Shown: one piece after another, positions 1 through 11,666 of the stretch | Position numbering within the stretch: the stretch's first letter is position 1 | How the letters are laid out: the number at the start of each line of letters is the position of its first letter | Assembly (NCBI GenBank): GCA_015039365.1 | Contig: WION01000027.1 | Location: 62,001 to 126,000 of the forward strand | Reading direction: 5' to 3' | From: Amanita rubescens | Taxonomy: Eukaryota; Basidiomycota; Agaricomycetes; Agaricales; Amanitaceae | DNA: 64,000 nucleotides | Notes under the pieces: generated by a model | Database searches by the model: none | What the model was told of the DNA's origin: nothing | What the model saw: the letters and a program-made list of their open reading frames with translations, nothing else | Translations under genes and position numbers: made by a program

Positions 1-2
1 AT

Positions 3-251
3 ACAATCGCTCTCGACTCATTCCTCCGCGAAGAAGTCGGGGCCAAGATGTTGCAAGAAAGCGAGGAAGGAGAGGTTGACGAGAGGTGTTACATCAATTG
101 GGTCACGCGTCCGACTGGTACGAACCGTACCCGGACGGCTTACCTGTATTATGGAAACGAGACAACCTCCGAATATGCATATAACACGGTTTGTTTGGTT
201 ATACGAGTGGAGAAAAGAGGGCAAAATCAGACCCAGAATCCTAGTGACTGA
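3..251 (+). CDS. Possible 3' end of an unidentified gene (partial)
   Basis: An open frame enters from the left edge and ends at a TGA at 249-251. The reading has ordinary protein composition (acidic stretch followed by tyrosine- and threonine-rich sequence), but I recognise no domain. It could equally be chance open frame. No promoter or start is visible because the window begins inside it. The next gene downstream is a methyltransferase copy on the opposite strand, so the two would converge. Confidence 0.25.
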   Translation, partial: TIALDSFLREEVGAKMLQESEEGEVDERCYINWVTRPTGTNRTRTAYLYYGNETTSEYAYNTVCLVIRVEKRGQNQTQNPSD

Positions 252-332
252 TATGCTCCGGTTTATGCATGTATATATCCCGTCAATGTTCTGTCTATTT
301 CATTTCGTCTACGTTGAATCCAAAAGTCAATT

Positions 333-1382
333 TCAAAGTCTTGTAATGCTCCACTTCATCCAATGGGCTATCTCACCACCTCTATCGACCGGAAAAACTT
401 CCGTCTCTACCTTGACAGTGCCCTTTTCGAATATTTCACCATCCCAAAGTTCGTTCCAAGAATTGGACGAATGACAAAATATTTGATGCTGCACGCCATC
501 CACCAAGGTATATCTTGCTCCCTTCACAAGTGCCCCGCGATTCGCCCCGAATATAGTTGATCCAGGAAGCGGTGAGATTAAAGACCCGAATTTCTGTGCG
601 ATATCGCGCTGCCCTGCTTCATCAAAGAGATGGAAGAATGAGGATGCGCAAATGGCGGAAACGTGACCTTGGAGAGGATTCAAGCTGGTTAAGGATTTGA
701 GATTGGCAGGGCGAGGATTGATATTGAGGGGTGGATTGGAGGAGTAGAAAGGAGCGCGTGGTGTACTAAGCATTGCTGCGTCAAATATGTCACCAGCGAT
801 GAATGCCGCTGGGAATGTTTCGGGAGTGCTCCGGAAGAGCTCATGGCCGTAGTCCCAAAAAGCTATATACAACGTCAGTTAAGAGTAAGAAGATTTCGTG
901 GATGCTCGCCTTGACGCAGTTCGAACCCCATTACATTCTCCGCCTGCCAGCCATCAGCTACGGCTTTCCTCAGGTCGCATCCGACTTGAAAAAAATAAGA
1001 TCAGTTGGCAATTAAATAAGGGGGAAATTATCTCGTACAACAACATCCAACGTCGAGTAAAATCGCGTCCTTTCTTTCTTTAGCGAGTTCCAAAACACGC
1101 GGGTAAACAGATACGTTGGACGCTCGAAATCTTGTCATTCCCAAAGTCAGCAATATATAATGACGCAACTTATTTTAAGAGCAACATACTTGGTAAACAT
1201 GAACCTGCTAATGCAGCCATATGGGAATACACTGTACGCCTTGGCTTGAACAGCGAAGATGTGGTTCTTCAGTTCGTCATCGTCATCATCCCAGTTTGAG
1301 CTTTGAAAAAAGCAAGCTCGACTTCGGTGAGAGAAAGGGTTTCCTCGGTCCCTAACACGTTGGAAGGCAGCATGTTTGACAT
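333..1382 (-). pseudogene. SAM-dependent methyltransferase, copy A (frameshifted)
   Basis: This is a close paralogue of the intact copy at 1585-2635 with the same four-exon layout: approximately 1190-1382, 1039-1130, 910-984 and 333-862. The middle exons have exactly the same lengths as in the intact copy (92 and 75 nt). Exon 1 is 193 nt instead of 194. One base is missing just after the KAQTG motif, so translation from the ATG at 1382 runs into a stop after about 36 codons. The rest keeps the family signatures: DVGCC at the SAM-binding loop, a conserved FWDYGHELFRSTPETFP stretch, and the ELWDGEIFEKGTV motif near the C-terminus. The intron before the last exon begins with GC instead of GT (CAAG/gcgagc). 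Inference: a recent tandem duplicate inactivated by a single-base deletion, unless the missing base is a sequencing error. Confidence 0.8.
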
Positions 1383-1584
1383 GGGAGTGCGCACACGAGT
1401 GATCTTATATAAACACTACAACGGTTACGTTATTTCGGCTATGTATGAGTCAAAACTCGGATATCCCAATCCGTTCAAATTACTGTCACCTCAGATTGCT
1501 TGACGTACTGACCTGCAAATGAATCGTGTATTTCACTTCGCCCACATTGAACATCCAAGTTTGAACGTACGTCTAAAGTCAATT

Positions 1585-2635
1585 TCAAAGTCTGGTAACA
1601 CTCCATCTCATCCAATGGGCTATGTCACCGCCTCTATTGACTGGAATAAGTTCCGTCTCTACGCGAACAGTGCCCTTTTCAAATATTTCACCGTCCCAAA
1701 GCTCATTCCAAGAATCGGGGGAATGACAAAAGACGTGGCGCTGCACGACGTTCGGCGAGGTGAGCCTGGTTCCTTTGACAAGTGCTCCGCGATTCGCCCC
1801 GAATATAGTTGACCCAGGAAGTGGTGAAATCAGCGACGCGAATTTCTGTGCGATATCACGCTGCCCTGCTTCATCAAAGAGGTGGAAGAACGAGGATGCG
1901 CAAATGGCAGAAACGTGCCCCTGGAGAGGGCCCAAGCTGGTTAAGAATTTGAGATCAGGGCGAGAATCGAGGGGTGGATTTGAGGCATAGAAAGGAGCAT
2001 GTGGCGGAAATACTGTTGAGTCAAATATGTCACCAGCTATGAACGCTGCTGGGAAAGTTTCGGGAGTGCTCCGGAAGAGCTCGTGGCCATAGTCCCAAAA
2101 TGCTGTAGGCGATGTCAGTTAGATTGAAAGCGGATAAATTGGGCAGGGACGCTCACCTTGACGCAGTTCGAATCCCATTACGTTCTCCACTGGCCAACCA
2201 TCAGCTACCGCTTTTCTGAGGTCGCATCCGACTTCAAAAACATCAATCAGTTAGATAAGGGAATTGATATTAGGCGTTCTTACAGCAACAGCCAACATCG
2301 AGTAAAATCGCATCCTTTCTTTCTTTAGCGAGTTCCAGGACACGCGGGTAAGCTGGCACGCCGGATGCTCGAAATCTGCCATTTTGCAAGTCAGCGATGG
2401 AAGGAAATATAAAATAAAGGCTTGCATAGCAAGCGACATACTTGGTAAACATGAATCTGCGAATACAGGGATACGGATAGACATTATGCGCTTTGGCCTG
2501 AACTGCGAAGATGTGGTCCTTTAGTTTCTCACCATCATCAATCCCGGTTTGAGCTTTGAAAAAAGCAAGTTCGTCTTCAGTGAGAGAAAGAGTTTCCTCC
2601 AAGTCGGGCTTGTTAGGGGGCAGTGAGTTCGACAT
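1585..2635 (-). CDS. SAM-dependent methyltransferase (fungal small-molecule type), copy B
   Basis: Four exons join in phase: complement of 2442-2635, 2284-2375, 2157-2231 and 1585-2102, giving 292 residues; all introns are GT-AG. The start ATG at 2635 gives MSNSLPPN. The SAM-binding motif I reads DVGCCFGCDLRKAV at about residues 92-105 and is assembled across an intron; the acidic part of the fold follows (GDIFD). The C-terminal signature ELWDGEIFEKGTVRVETEL is typical of the large Basidiomycete family of cytosolic methyltransferases, often found in or near secondary-metabolite clusters. Substrate cannot be told from sequence. It lies in tandem with broken copy A, and a further fragment lies upstream at about 2.9 kb. 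No other biosynthetic gene is seen beside it. The family call is firm; the role in a pathway is unknown. Confidence 0.88.
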
Positions 2636-2884
2636 GGGAGTGATGCACAGCGCAGCGTCTAGCTAGCTGATCTTAAATGCTTTTGGCGTGCCGTGGTGTG
2701 TGTCACGATAGATGAGTCAAGACTCGGATATCATCCCGTGCGGCTGTGGGGATAGACTGATGGGGTACCGTTGGGGAGCAGCCTGGAGCAGCACCTCCTT
2801 TCGCGCTAACCCGTTTTGATGATGCCCCAGGCGCCATTCCGAACATCTTGTATACTTCATTTCATCTGCGTTGAACATTTGAAC

Positions 2885-3005
2885 ACCCGTCCGAAAGATA
2901 CAGTGGAAGCTCGAAATCTGTCATTTCCGAAGTCAGCATTGCGATGACACGGCTTCAAATTTAAAGAGCAACATACTTGGTAAACATGAACCTGCTAGTA
3001 GGGAG
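2885..3005 (-). pseudogene. Methyltransferase fragment C
   Basis: On the minus strand this stretch repeats the exon 1/intron 1/exon 2 junction of the neighbouring methyltransferases: AGGTTCATGTTTACCAAG, then a GTATGT donor, an intron ending in GACAG, and ATTTCGAGC. Sequence on either side is not methyltransferase, so this is a small relic of a third tandem copy. The hAT transposon is inserted about 100 bases further right. Confidence 0.7.
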
Positions 3006-3101
3006 TATAGTGCAGGGTGCAGTCGTATTGAAAGGGCTTTGAGTTGTTGTCCGCTTCTAGCTCCGCTCGGATCCGCTTCTGACGTGCGTCAACCCATCAC
3101 A

Positions 3102-3109
3102 CCCTGAGA
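3102..3109. repeat. hAT target-site duplication, left (CCCTGAGA)
   Basis: The eight bases CCCTGAGA directly precede the CAGTGTTGCG terminal repeat and recur directly after the other end of the element at 25626-25633. Eight-base duplications are the hallmark of hAT transposition. Confidence 0.93.
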
Positions 3110-3941
3110 CAGTGTTGCGACTGACCGGTTATTTCCCAATTGACTGACCGTGGTTATAACCGTTCAGTGGGTCAGTCAATTCAAAGAGCACCAAAACAGT
3201 GGGTCAGTGGGGTCAGTCGGCAGTTCCCGTACCAATTAGGTAGCAGCATTTTTTGCTGTTGTAATACAGCCCAATCCTCAATGGCCCGAAAAAAGTCCTG
3301 GCATTGGGACCACTTCCACAAAGCAGAATCAAAGGCAAACCAGACCCACTGGAATGCAACTTGTAACTATTGCACCAAAAATGAATTAGGCCGGCTCGAA
3401 TTGGAAGAGCAGGTCGCTCTTGATGCCGGCAGCATTTCTCATGCCCGGTCTAAAGATGTTCTGATCGGTGAAGGTATTTTCCTACGTCTATTTATGGTAA
3501 TTTGAAATAACAGAAGTGTTAGCTCGAGCAAAAGTGAACTTCACAACAGGAAAATTGACCGTCATGAATAATCACCTTCTCAGTTGCGATTATGTTCCTA
3601 CTTCAGTACAGAACCTTGCCTCGAAACACAAGAATCCAAACGGAACTGAATCAGATGACTCCGATGTCACATCTGGGCTAAGCGGTCTAGGGAAAACTCA
3701 GGCACCGAAGTGGTCACGCCCAGCCGATGGTCCCGGACAGGGTCAAACCGAGAAAAAGCAGAAGACATTCACAGTTATTGCGACAAAACATACCCCTTTC
3801 ACCCAGAAAACTCAAGCTTCATTCAATCATCAGTTACTTCGTGCCTGGATATCGGCAGGATTTTCATTCAATTCTATTGAAGATCCAGAAGTACGGAAAC
3901 TCTTCCATGACTTTATTCCCGGTGCTACAGTCCCACATCGT

Positions 3942-4348
3942 TGTTAAATATAGAATTATATTTATAGAATGATTAACTATTGATTGACTACAATCAATGT
4001 TACTCATATCGCTCGCGTCATCCTTTATGTATGACATAGAGATGACATCATAATGACTTCATTATGATATCATGGTGACATCATGATAGACTCATGATCA
4101 CACCTTATGGTGTGCTTAGCACGCCATATTTTCCCATCCATACTATACGCTTACACATATGTAGACACATATTTGTTCTCTCTTAGTATATAAACCTGTC
4201 CTGTATCGTAGAATAGGATAATCCATTCTCTTTCTCTTATTATCACTACTACGCCGAAGGGTAGTGCTAAGATCATATCGCAATAGGTAAGCTATTGCAC
4301 CTGCTCATGCTGTGGACACGCTCTCACGTAGACCTGTCTTCTTCGTCA
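3942..4348 (+). repeat. Copia 5' LTR (407 bp)
   Basis: Begins TGTTAAATATAG and ends CTTCTTCGTCA, so it has TG...CA ends. It contains the TATA element at 4187-4194 and a dense block of short inverted repeats around TGACATCA and ATGATATCAT at about 4025-4100. It is the shorter of the two LTRs because it has a single copy of a 33-bp unit that is doubled in the 3' LTR. Confidence 0.95.
4187..4194 (+). promoter_or_regulatory. TATA box in the 5' LTR
   Basis: TATATAAA lies about 150 bases before the LTR end, the usual place for the U3 promoter of an LTR element. The same string lies at 11945-11952 in the 3' LTR, which could drive transcription rightwards into the interrupted hAT. Confidence 0.6.
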
Positions 4349-4360
4349 GGTTATGGGCCC
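4349..4360 (+). other. Copia primer-binding site (half-tRNA type)
   Basis: GGTTATGGGCCC follows the LTR with no gap. It is the reverse complement of GGGCCCATAACC, the anticodon stem-loop of initiator tRNA-Met, not of a tRNA 3' end. Priming from a cleaved initiator tRNA-Met is known for Drosophila copia and relatives. The match is seen directly; use of this primer is inferred. Confidence 0.75.
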
Positions 4361-5244
4361 CGCCGTCGATATTGCCAGGACCCACATCGCCGCTCGCTTG
4401 CTCGTCATCCGACATGATGTCCCACTGGTATAGTATCGCAGCGAGCCTGATATGGTCTTATCATCTTGATATTACTAATCCTTGATATGGCATATGCGCT
4501 AATGACATGCGCCCGGACCCTAGGGCTTTAGGGGGATCTCCTAGACACCCAGGGATAAGGGTACTTCCTATGTTTCTCGACGCTGGCATGGCAACGTCGG
4601 CCCCCACAGAGTTATACTTGCCCTCTGTGATGTGACTGGGGTATTCATGCACGATATAACATCATAAGCCCCTAGAGGCTTTATAATACAATATGGCTCG
4701 TATATAGAAACTTCTAGTATAAAGGACGTGCTGACACCTCATTGTGGGTGGTACACGCAGTCTATTAAGGATGCGCCCTTAGGGACTCCTTTAGTCGGAA
4801 TGATCGTTAGGATCATTCTAAGTTTGGGCTCTATGGTGATCCCATAATCCCATTTAGAAGTTTCATATTGATTACCGGTCGTGCTTATATAATGGTCTGG
4901 GGGGTTTATGGACCAGACATTATTTCTATTTACAATCGCAATGGGTAAAACCGTGGTTCGCCCAAGAGCGCTTGAGCCAGCGATTGACTTTGCATGTCAT
5001 TTACAGCATTCAGGGATAATCCGAGCTTTCAAGACCGAGTGGACCTGTGGACCTGAGCTTTATCTAAGCTTGGCTTGTAACTAAGTTACTCAGGGTCGGT
5101 TGGTTTAACCGAATATGGACTGTACTCGTAACCGAGGAACTCTATATAGTCTGACATTCTAGTCTATGGCACCCTGGTAACTTAATAAAGACGAATTAGA
5201 CTTTTAGCTTTAATTAAGCTTTAAGCTCATAAATTCTCTTTTAG
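4361..5244 (+). other. Copia 5' leader, no convincing gene
   Basis: About 880 bases between the primer-binding site and the leader ORF. It has a small ATG frame at 4908-5084 (58 codons, no recognised motif) and a pyrimidine-rich stretch ending TTTTAG at 5244 that looks like a splice acceptor for the following ORF. Nothing else can be supported. Confidence 0.5.
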
Positions 5245-5796
5245 GAAAGAAAACTGGATTCCGAAACTAGTACTCCGCTACCAGTTTACGAAGCCGAAGG
5301 AGAATCATTTCCTCCTGCCCGGAGATTACCTCCTTCTTACGACGCTCCAATCCCACCGTTTCCCTTAATCTTAGGGGATCGGACTTTTATTGATACACCG
5401 GCACCAATTCCATCTTCGTCCTATTCTAGGACGATAGTTCGTGTTGTCAACCCTGACACCAGATTCGGTGTCACAACTCGTGGACCTGTCACAGTTCACG
5501 ATCGAAGAGATCACTTCCTAGCCGCACGACTTAGAAACGGTTGTACCTTGCAAGATGAAATAATACATCGTCGTCGACAAGCAGCTATCGAAGAAGGTGT
5601 TACACCCACCTTAGATCTTTGGATTCCACCCAGGGGCACTTCAGTAGCCCAACACATAGCAAATAGGCGTACACGCCGAAATCTCGAAAGAGATAATCAA
5701 GAGGTCGAAAACCTCGAAAATCAAAGAAACTTCCGTTTCTTTTGGCGTCTTTTATCCGCCTATATCATAATCATCACCACTGCCTTCCTCGTCTAA
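5245..5796 (+). CDS. Copia leader ORF with C-terminal membrane segment
   Basis: An open frame of about 183 codons starts right after an in-frame TAG at 5242-5244 that also forms a splice-acceptor-like CTCTTTTAG, and ends TAA at 5794-5796, two bases before the gag ATG at 5798. It has no ATG of its own near the start, so it is either spliced to an upstream exon or starts within. The N-terminal part is proline-rich (PLPVYEAEG, then LPPSYDAPIPPFP, which contains a PPxY-type motif). The middle is arginine-rich and charged. The C-terminus is a hydrophobic segment (FFWRLLSAYIIIITTAFLV) preceded by basic residues, compatible with a tail anchor. It matches no standard Copia domain that I know. It may be an accessory or envelope-like gene, or a fortuitous frame; the composition argues for real coding. 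Confidence 0.5.
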   Translation, partial: ERKLDSETSTPLPVYEAEGESFPPARRLPPSYDAPIPPFPLILGDRTFIDTPAPIPSSSYSRTIVRVVNPDTRFGVTTRGPVTVHDRRDHFLAARLRNGCTLQDEIIHRRRQAAIEEGVTPTLDLWIPPRGTSVAQHIANRRTRRNLERDNQEVENLENQRNFRFFWRLLSAYIIIITTAFLV

Positions 5797-5797
5797 T

Positions 5798-8700
5798 ATG
5801 TCTAACGACTTGACAATTCCCAGTTCCATTCCCGTTTTGAATGGAACTAACTATAAAGAATGGGAACGCATGATGCGTTTCCTATTACAAACCAAAGGTC
5901 TATATCGGTACCTAAAAACCGATTATGTTCGTCCAAGACGGATAACGCCGTTGGAACAATTTTACCTGGATACAGGGGTTCAAGCCTTTGTTCCAGCTGT
6001 TCCAGCAACAGCAGCAGTTCCAGAAACGGAAACTGAACATGCGATACCCGCAATGCCAGCACAACCGGCACAACCCGCCATCACTCAACAAATGATTGAT
6101 GATGCAGAGGCTATCAAAAAGGCCTTTGATGATTGGGTCGTCGAGGATGATCGCATCCTCGGATCCATAAACATGAAGTGTACTGCTACTATACAGCAGA
6201 TCAACGAACATGTAGTTTCTGCCCGAGTTCTATGGCAGAACTTAGCAGAACAATACGGTGTGACAACGTCTGCCAGTATTTACAATGATTTCCAATTAGC
6301 AATAAATTGGAAATTCCAAGATAAAAAGGATCCCACACAATCCTTAAACGACCTCCTCGCTATCATAAACCGCTTAGCATCAAGCGGAATTACATTGCCT
6401 GCAAATGTACAGGCAATGATTGTACTTTCAGCTGTCCCCCGTCATTGGGACAATTTTGCCGCTGTGGTTCTTGCCACAACAGAACCATCGGATCTTACGA
6501 TCCAAGGGATACTTCCCTTAATTCAGAATGAGTGGCGCCGAAGGCACCCTGAATCTGCCGCGACTGCAAATACGTCGCAACAACAGCAGCAACCATGGCA
6601 ACAAGTACGTGGTCGAGGACGAGGACGTGCTCGCGGACGTGGCCGCGGATCAGGTCGTGGACGTGGGGGGAGGCCTTATTCTAGGCCTCCACAAGGCGCT
6701 CAAACACCGGCTCCTACTGCTCCTCCGGCAAATCAAAATTGGCCGGGTAAAGTTGAGGGCCAAACACGTGGTCCTAACTGGGAGAGGAACCGAGAACGCC
6801 GAAAGGCAGATGCAGCCGAGAAGAAGGCTGCCAAAGCCGCAGAACATACTATGAGTTCTGCACATACCGTCGCCCGTATTGGGCCTTATGACATCACTGA
6901 GCCAGTTGCCGGCTCTAGCAAAGGCAAACAAAGAGAAAAGGATGAACAGGACTTTGAGTCCTATAAATCGAACCGAGGAATGGGGATATCGTCAGATGAT
7001 ATCGATTACAAAAATATGGATATAGATCAGGAAGCTGAACTATATTATGACGATTATTACTATGAAGATAACGGCGAACAATGGTATGAAACCATTAAGA
7101 AGCTGGAAATGGCTAACTTTCTCTTTATAGAGGCAGCGATGAAAATGGTGTTCCCTAAATTGGGACATCATCGTCGTACTATAAATTCCTTCTTTGAACA
7201 ATCTGTACTATATGATAGTATAAATTATAAAGAAAATTTTGACGAAACCTGCCTTGTAAGAGATAAGTTGTGTAACACTGCCATTTATAATGCAAATATG
7301 ATCGAACGATCATATAATATTGGTAACATGTTTAAGAAACCTTTTACGTGTTTAGCAGTCAATAAAAGAAAATTTAAAGATAAAGTACATCCGACATGTC
7401 CCTGTCCGGAATGTGTTGAGAAACGTACTGGAGATACACTATGGATGTGTGACTCTGGTGCATCCGACCACTTTACCTTTAGTAGGAAAGACTTCTCTGA
7501 ATACAGAGAATTTCCTGCAAACGAAAACCACAGTGTTAAAACTGCTAATGGTTTAGATCGTCTTGAGGGACTTGGCACCGTTATTCTTGAACACAAGTTA
7601 TCCACAGGGGAAACAACACTCGTAAAGCTCTTCCCTGTCCTCTATATGCCACGGGCAACTGCACGCTTGATTTCAAACGGCAGATTAATCCGACAAGGAT
7701 TGACTTGTAAACAAGATGAAAAGATGGTAGTCTTTTCCTTTACAGACTCGGGTAGAACGTGTATCGAAGGACATTATCTTATGCCCGATGATACATTAGT
7801 TTACGCTCGAGGTAGGATTATTATAATGAATCCTACACTGGTTTCCGGTCCTGGCTTAGCCAACAGGAATTCAAAATTAATTCTTGGAAGACCGACAAAG
7901 AAACCAAACGCAGAGTCTATAGAAAAATTATTAGACTACGAGACCTGGCATAAACGTTTTGGTCATCCATCTAACGAAGTCTTTTCGAAGATACCGTTAA
8001 ATGTCAATGGATGGAAAGAAGTTACACTTCCAGAAGGAAAACTACGTTGTGAAGGTTGTCTAAAAGGCAAAATGAAGGCAAAACCTTATAAACTGTCTTC
8101 AAAGAGAGCTACTCGTCCCTTTGAGTTACTCCATATGGATCTTATGACCGTACCGGCCATATCTTACCACAAATACAAATATATTGGTGTTATCGTTGAT
8201 GATTTCACCTTGTATACGTGGATTGGTTTATTAAAAACCAAAGATCAAACTCTAGAATATTTTACCAGTTGGTATAATGAGTTTGTAGATTCTAAACAAC
8301 CTATTTCTCACCTCCGTTCTGATTGAGGGGGGGAATTTGTAAATAAAGCCTTTGAAGAATTCCTTAAATCCAAAGGAATTAAACATCAACAGACAGCTCC
8401 TTACACCCCACAACAAAATGGTCGCGTTGAACGCATGAATCAGACTTTATCAGACAAAGCTGAGGCTATGCGATTAGACGCAGGATGTCCGAAATCTTGG
8501 TGGGAGTTCTCATTCAGAACGGCTGTGCATGTGTACAACCGCACTCCCCTAAAACGGACTAAATGGAAGACCCCTCTGGAAAATCTTCTTAATAAAAAAC
8601 CAGACGTATCATACTTTCGAGTATTTGGATGTGAAGCCTGGGTATTTATCCCTGATCAACGGAGACCGGATAAGCTGTCCGAGAAATCCGTTTTATGCAC

Positions 8701-11644
8701 TTTTGTAGGATATGAATCAGGAACCAAAGGCTATAGGTTCATGACGTCGACAAACACACTGGTCATATCCTCCCAGGCTACATTCTTTGAAAACAGGTTT
8801 CCGCGCAAAGGAAAGACTGCAGATATAATTACTGAAGATCTTGGTCCGATCTGGGAGGCGATTCCTCAAGAGGAACCTAACCGCCCTCCACAAAATTTGG
8901 ATTTAGATGACTTACTCCCAGAGAACCGTAGACGTTCTCCGAGCAGAAGACGCTCACCCAGTTTGAATCGAAGGGGTGCATCTCCTGATAGACAGCAATC
9001 AGACCCTTCTAATGATTCAAACGATGACGATGACGGTGATGAATTTGCCAATCGTCGAGGAGATTTCTTGGATGATAATATCCAAAGGCAAAGGGAAGAA
9101 AGAGAACAAGAAAGACGTGACAATTATCGTAGACAACGCGGTGATTGGAAAAAGGGTCAAGGAATTGATAAACAGTCTCGTTTACGAGATCAATTCAAAC
9201 GTCAAATGAGTGATATGTTTAAGAAACGTAAAGCTCCTGAACCTTTTAGACGTACTCCCTCTCCACAAGTAAAAGAGGAGACTCCTGTTCCTTCTAGGCC
9301 TATAACACCGATACCATATGTATCTAGGCCACCTTCGCCTCGTAGTCCTATGGATGAAGATAATCCCTTCTCTTTGAATCAAAGAGATCGAGATGAAATA
9401 GAAAACCCATTTATGACAGATTGAGAATTTGATCAATTTGAACAACGTCAAAGAGATCGTTTTAGAGAATTTGCTCAGAGACCTAGACCTCCTCCACCGA
9501 TCATATCTGATCCTGGTCCACCCTCTGTACAAATAGGTCCTCGCCGTTCTGGTCGTTTTCCAGTTCCAAGGGTACAAAGAGACAACGCATATGGAGATAA
9601 AACTCCTGCACAGATAGAAGCGGAAATTCAGCAAAAGCGAGATGCTTTACAAGAGCAGTTAAAAGATAAAACTCCGAGTTCTTCGACTCAGGATCCACCG
9701 TCAGCAGACAGGAACCCTGATAGAATGAATGAATCTGCCTCTCTACTCAAAGATATCTTCGCTTTAAAGTCTGAATTAAAATCTGCGGAACATGATCATT
9801 TAACCCGAATGATTAATGAATCTGGGAATGAATTCCTTCATTTCCTTCTAAAAGCGGCTGTTCCCCTTGTAGATAACATTCCATACGACTATAGAGATAT
9901 ATCTAAAATGCGCTCCAGTAATCCTCAATTGTATAAACAATGGAAGATTGCAATGGATGACGAATTTAAATCTCTTCAATCTAGAGATATTTGGGAGTTG
10001 GTTGATCTTCCAAAAGGACGAAACCTAATCAGATGTCGTTGGGTTTTCGACTTAAAAACCGATGGACGCAAAAAAGCTCGCGTCGTAGCTAAAGGTTTTA
10101 GTCAACGTCCCGGATTAGATTACGACGAAACATTCTCGCCTGTAGCAAGATATGAAACAATCCGAATACTTCTGGCCACATCAGTGCTTGAAAACTGGGA
10201 TATACAAGCCCTAGATGTAAAAACTGCCTTCTTATATGGTGATCTTGATGAAGATATTTACATGGCCCAGCCAGAAGGTTTCGTTGTAAAAGGACAAGAA
10301 TCTAAAGTATATAGGCTGAGGAAAGCCATATATGGATTGAAACAGGCATCATATGCCTGGAATAAACAAGCTGATAAATCGTTGAAATCATTGCATTTTG
10401 AACGATGCTTGTCTGATTCTGGCGTTTACGTTTGTAAAGGCAAGAATACTATCACGATATGCATATTGTATGTCGACGATATACTCTTTATGGGAAATGA
10501 CGATTCCACCATCATATCCATTAAAAAGAAATTTATGGAGATGTGGGAATGTCGTGATCTTGGAAAGATCAAAGAGTATTTACGAATCCAAGTCAATTAC
10601 AACCGTGATTTAGGATTCTTAGTCATAGATCAAGGTCCTTATGCCTTGAAGGTTGTCAAACGATTTGGACTTGAAGATTGCAAGTCTGTACGCACACCGT
10701 TACCTGCTGGGTATGCTCCTATAAAGAATGAAGGAGAATGCACACCACAGGAACGTTCGTATTATCAACAGATAATAGGATCCCTTCTATATCTCGCCTT
10801 AGGAACTAGGCCTGATATAATCTATGCAGTAATTTTGATGTCCCAATTTTCATCAAACCCGTCCCAAGAACACATTCAAAAAGCCTTGTATATAGTCAAA
10901 TACATTGCTCACACCTTAAACGTCAAAATCGTTTACAGCGCCAAAGGCAATAATAAATTTAGAGCCTATGCTGACGCAGACTGGGCCGCTGATCGTAATA
11001 CACGACGATCTATAAACGGTTATGTCTTAATGTTAGCTGGTGGTGCCGTAGCTTGGACGAGTAGAAAACAAAAGACTGTAGCCCTGTCTTCGACTGAAGC
11101 AGAATACATATCTTTATCAGATGCTGCAAGACAGATTGCATGGGTTGAAAATCTATTTTACGAAATAGGTGCACCCATTAAAAGCATCTTACTTAGCGTA
11201 GATAACCAAGGCGCTATATTTTGGGCACAAAATCCTGCACAAGAACATCGTTCCAAACATATTGATATTCGCTATCATTTCGTTCGCGAATTGATCGAGA
11301 CTAAAAAAGTAGTTCTCGAATACATACCAACCAACGAGCAGAATGCGGATCTCATGACTAAGAATTTATCCTATGAAAAGGTCAAATTCTTTAGAGAACG
11401 ATTGGGACTTTCCTTAGAAGAATATCCGACTTCTACAAATGCATTAATCAAAAGACCAGATAAATTAGAGTCTGAGGAAATTCATGATTTGACGAAATTA
11501 ATTCTTGATTGGCAAAATCTTGAATTAGACGGTATTGATCGTCTATCACACAAGAAGTTGATGGAACTTCTTGATGGTCTTATTGATCAACAGGAATCGG
11601 ATATAGATCCCTTCTATGATGAGAACATCATAGACTTTAAATAA
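5798..11644 (+). pseudogene. Copia gag-pol polyprotein with two in-frame TGA stops
   Basis: One frame of 1,949 codons including the terminal stop, interrupted by TGA at 8324-8326 and at 9422-9424; no frameshift. Gag (UBN2-like) occupies about residues 1-250. It is followed by a long RG-rich stretch (about 265-300) where many Copia Gags have a CCHC zinc knuckle; no CCHC is seen. Protease: CDSGASDHF near residue 550. Integrase: an HHCC-type region (HKRFGHPS ... CEGCLKGK), catalytic D in LLHMDLM, D in the RSD just before the first stop, and E in NGRVERMNQ. Reverse transcriptase has YVDDILF; RNase H has YADADWAAD, STEAEYISL and SVDNQGAIFWAQ. Both stops follow GAT and could come from one C-to-T change. 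As read, the element could not make RT without readthrough. Confidence 0.9.
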
Positions 11645-11655
11645 AGGATATCTAA

Positions 11656-11666
11656 GCGAAGGGGTG
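11656..11666 (+). other. Copia polypurine tract
   Basis: GCGAAGGGGTG directly abuts the 3' LTR start and is purine-rich, the position and composition of the plus-strand primer. Confidence 0.65.

Noticed and set aside
8327..9424. Separate integrase-region gene starting at 8435
   Set aside because: Same frame as gag-pol before and after; it is the middle of one polyprotein between two stops.
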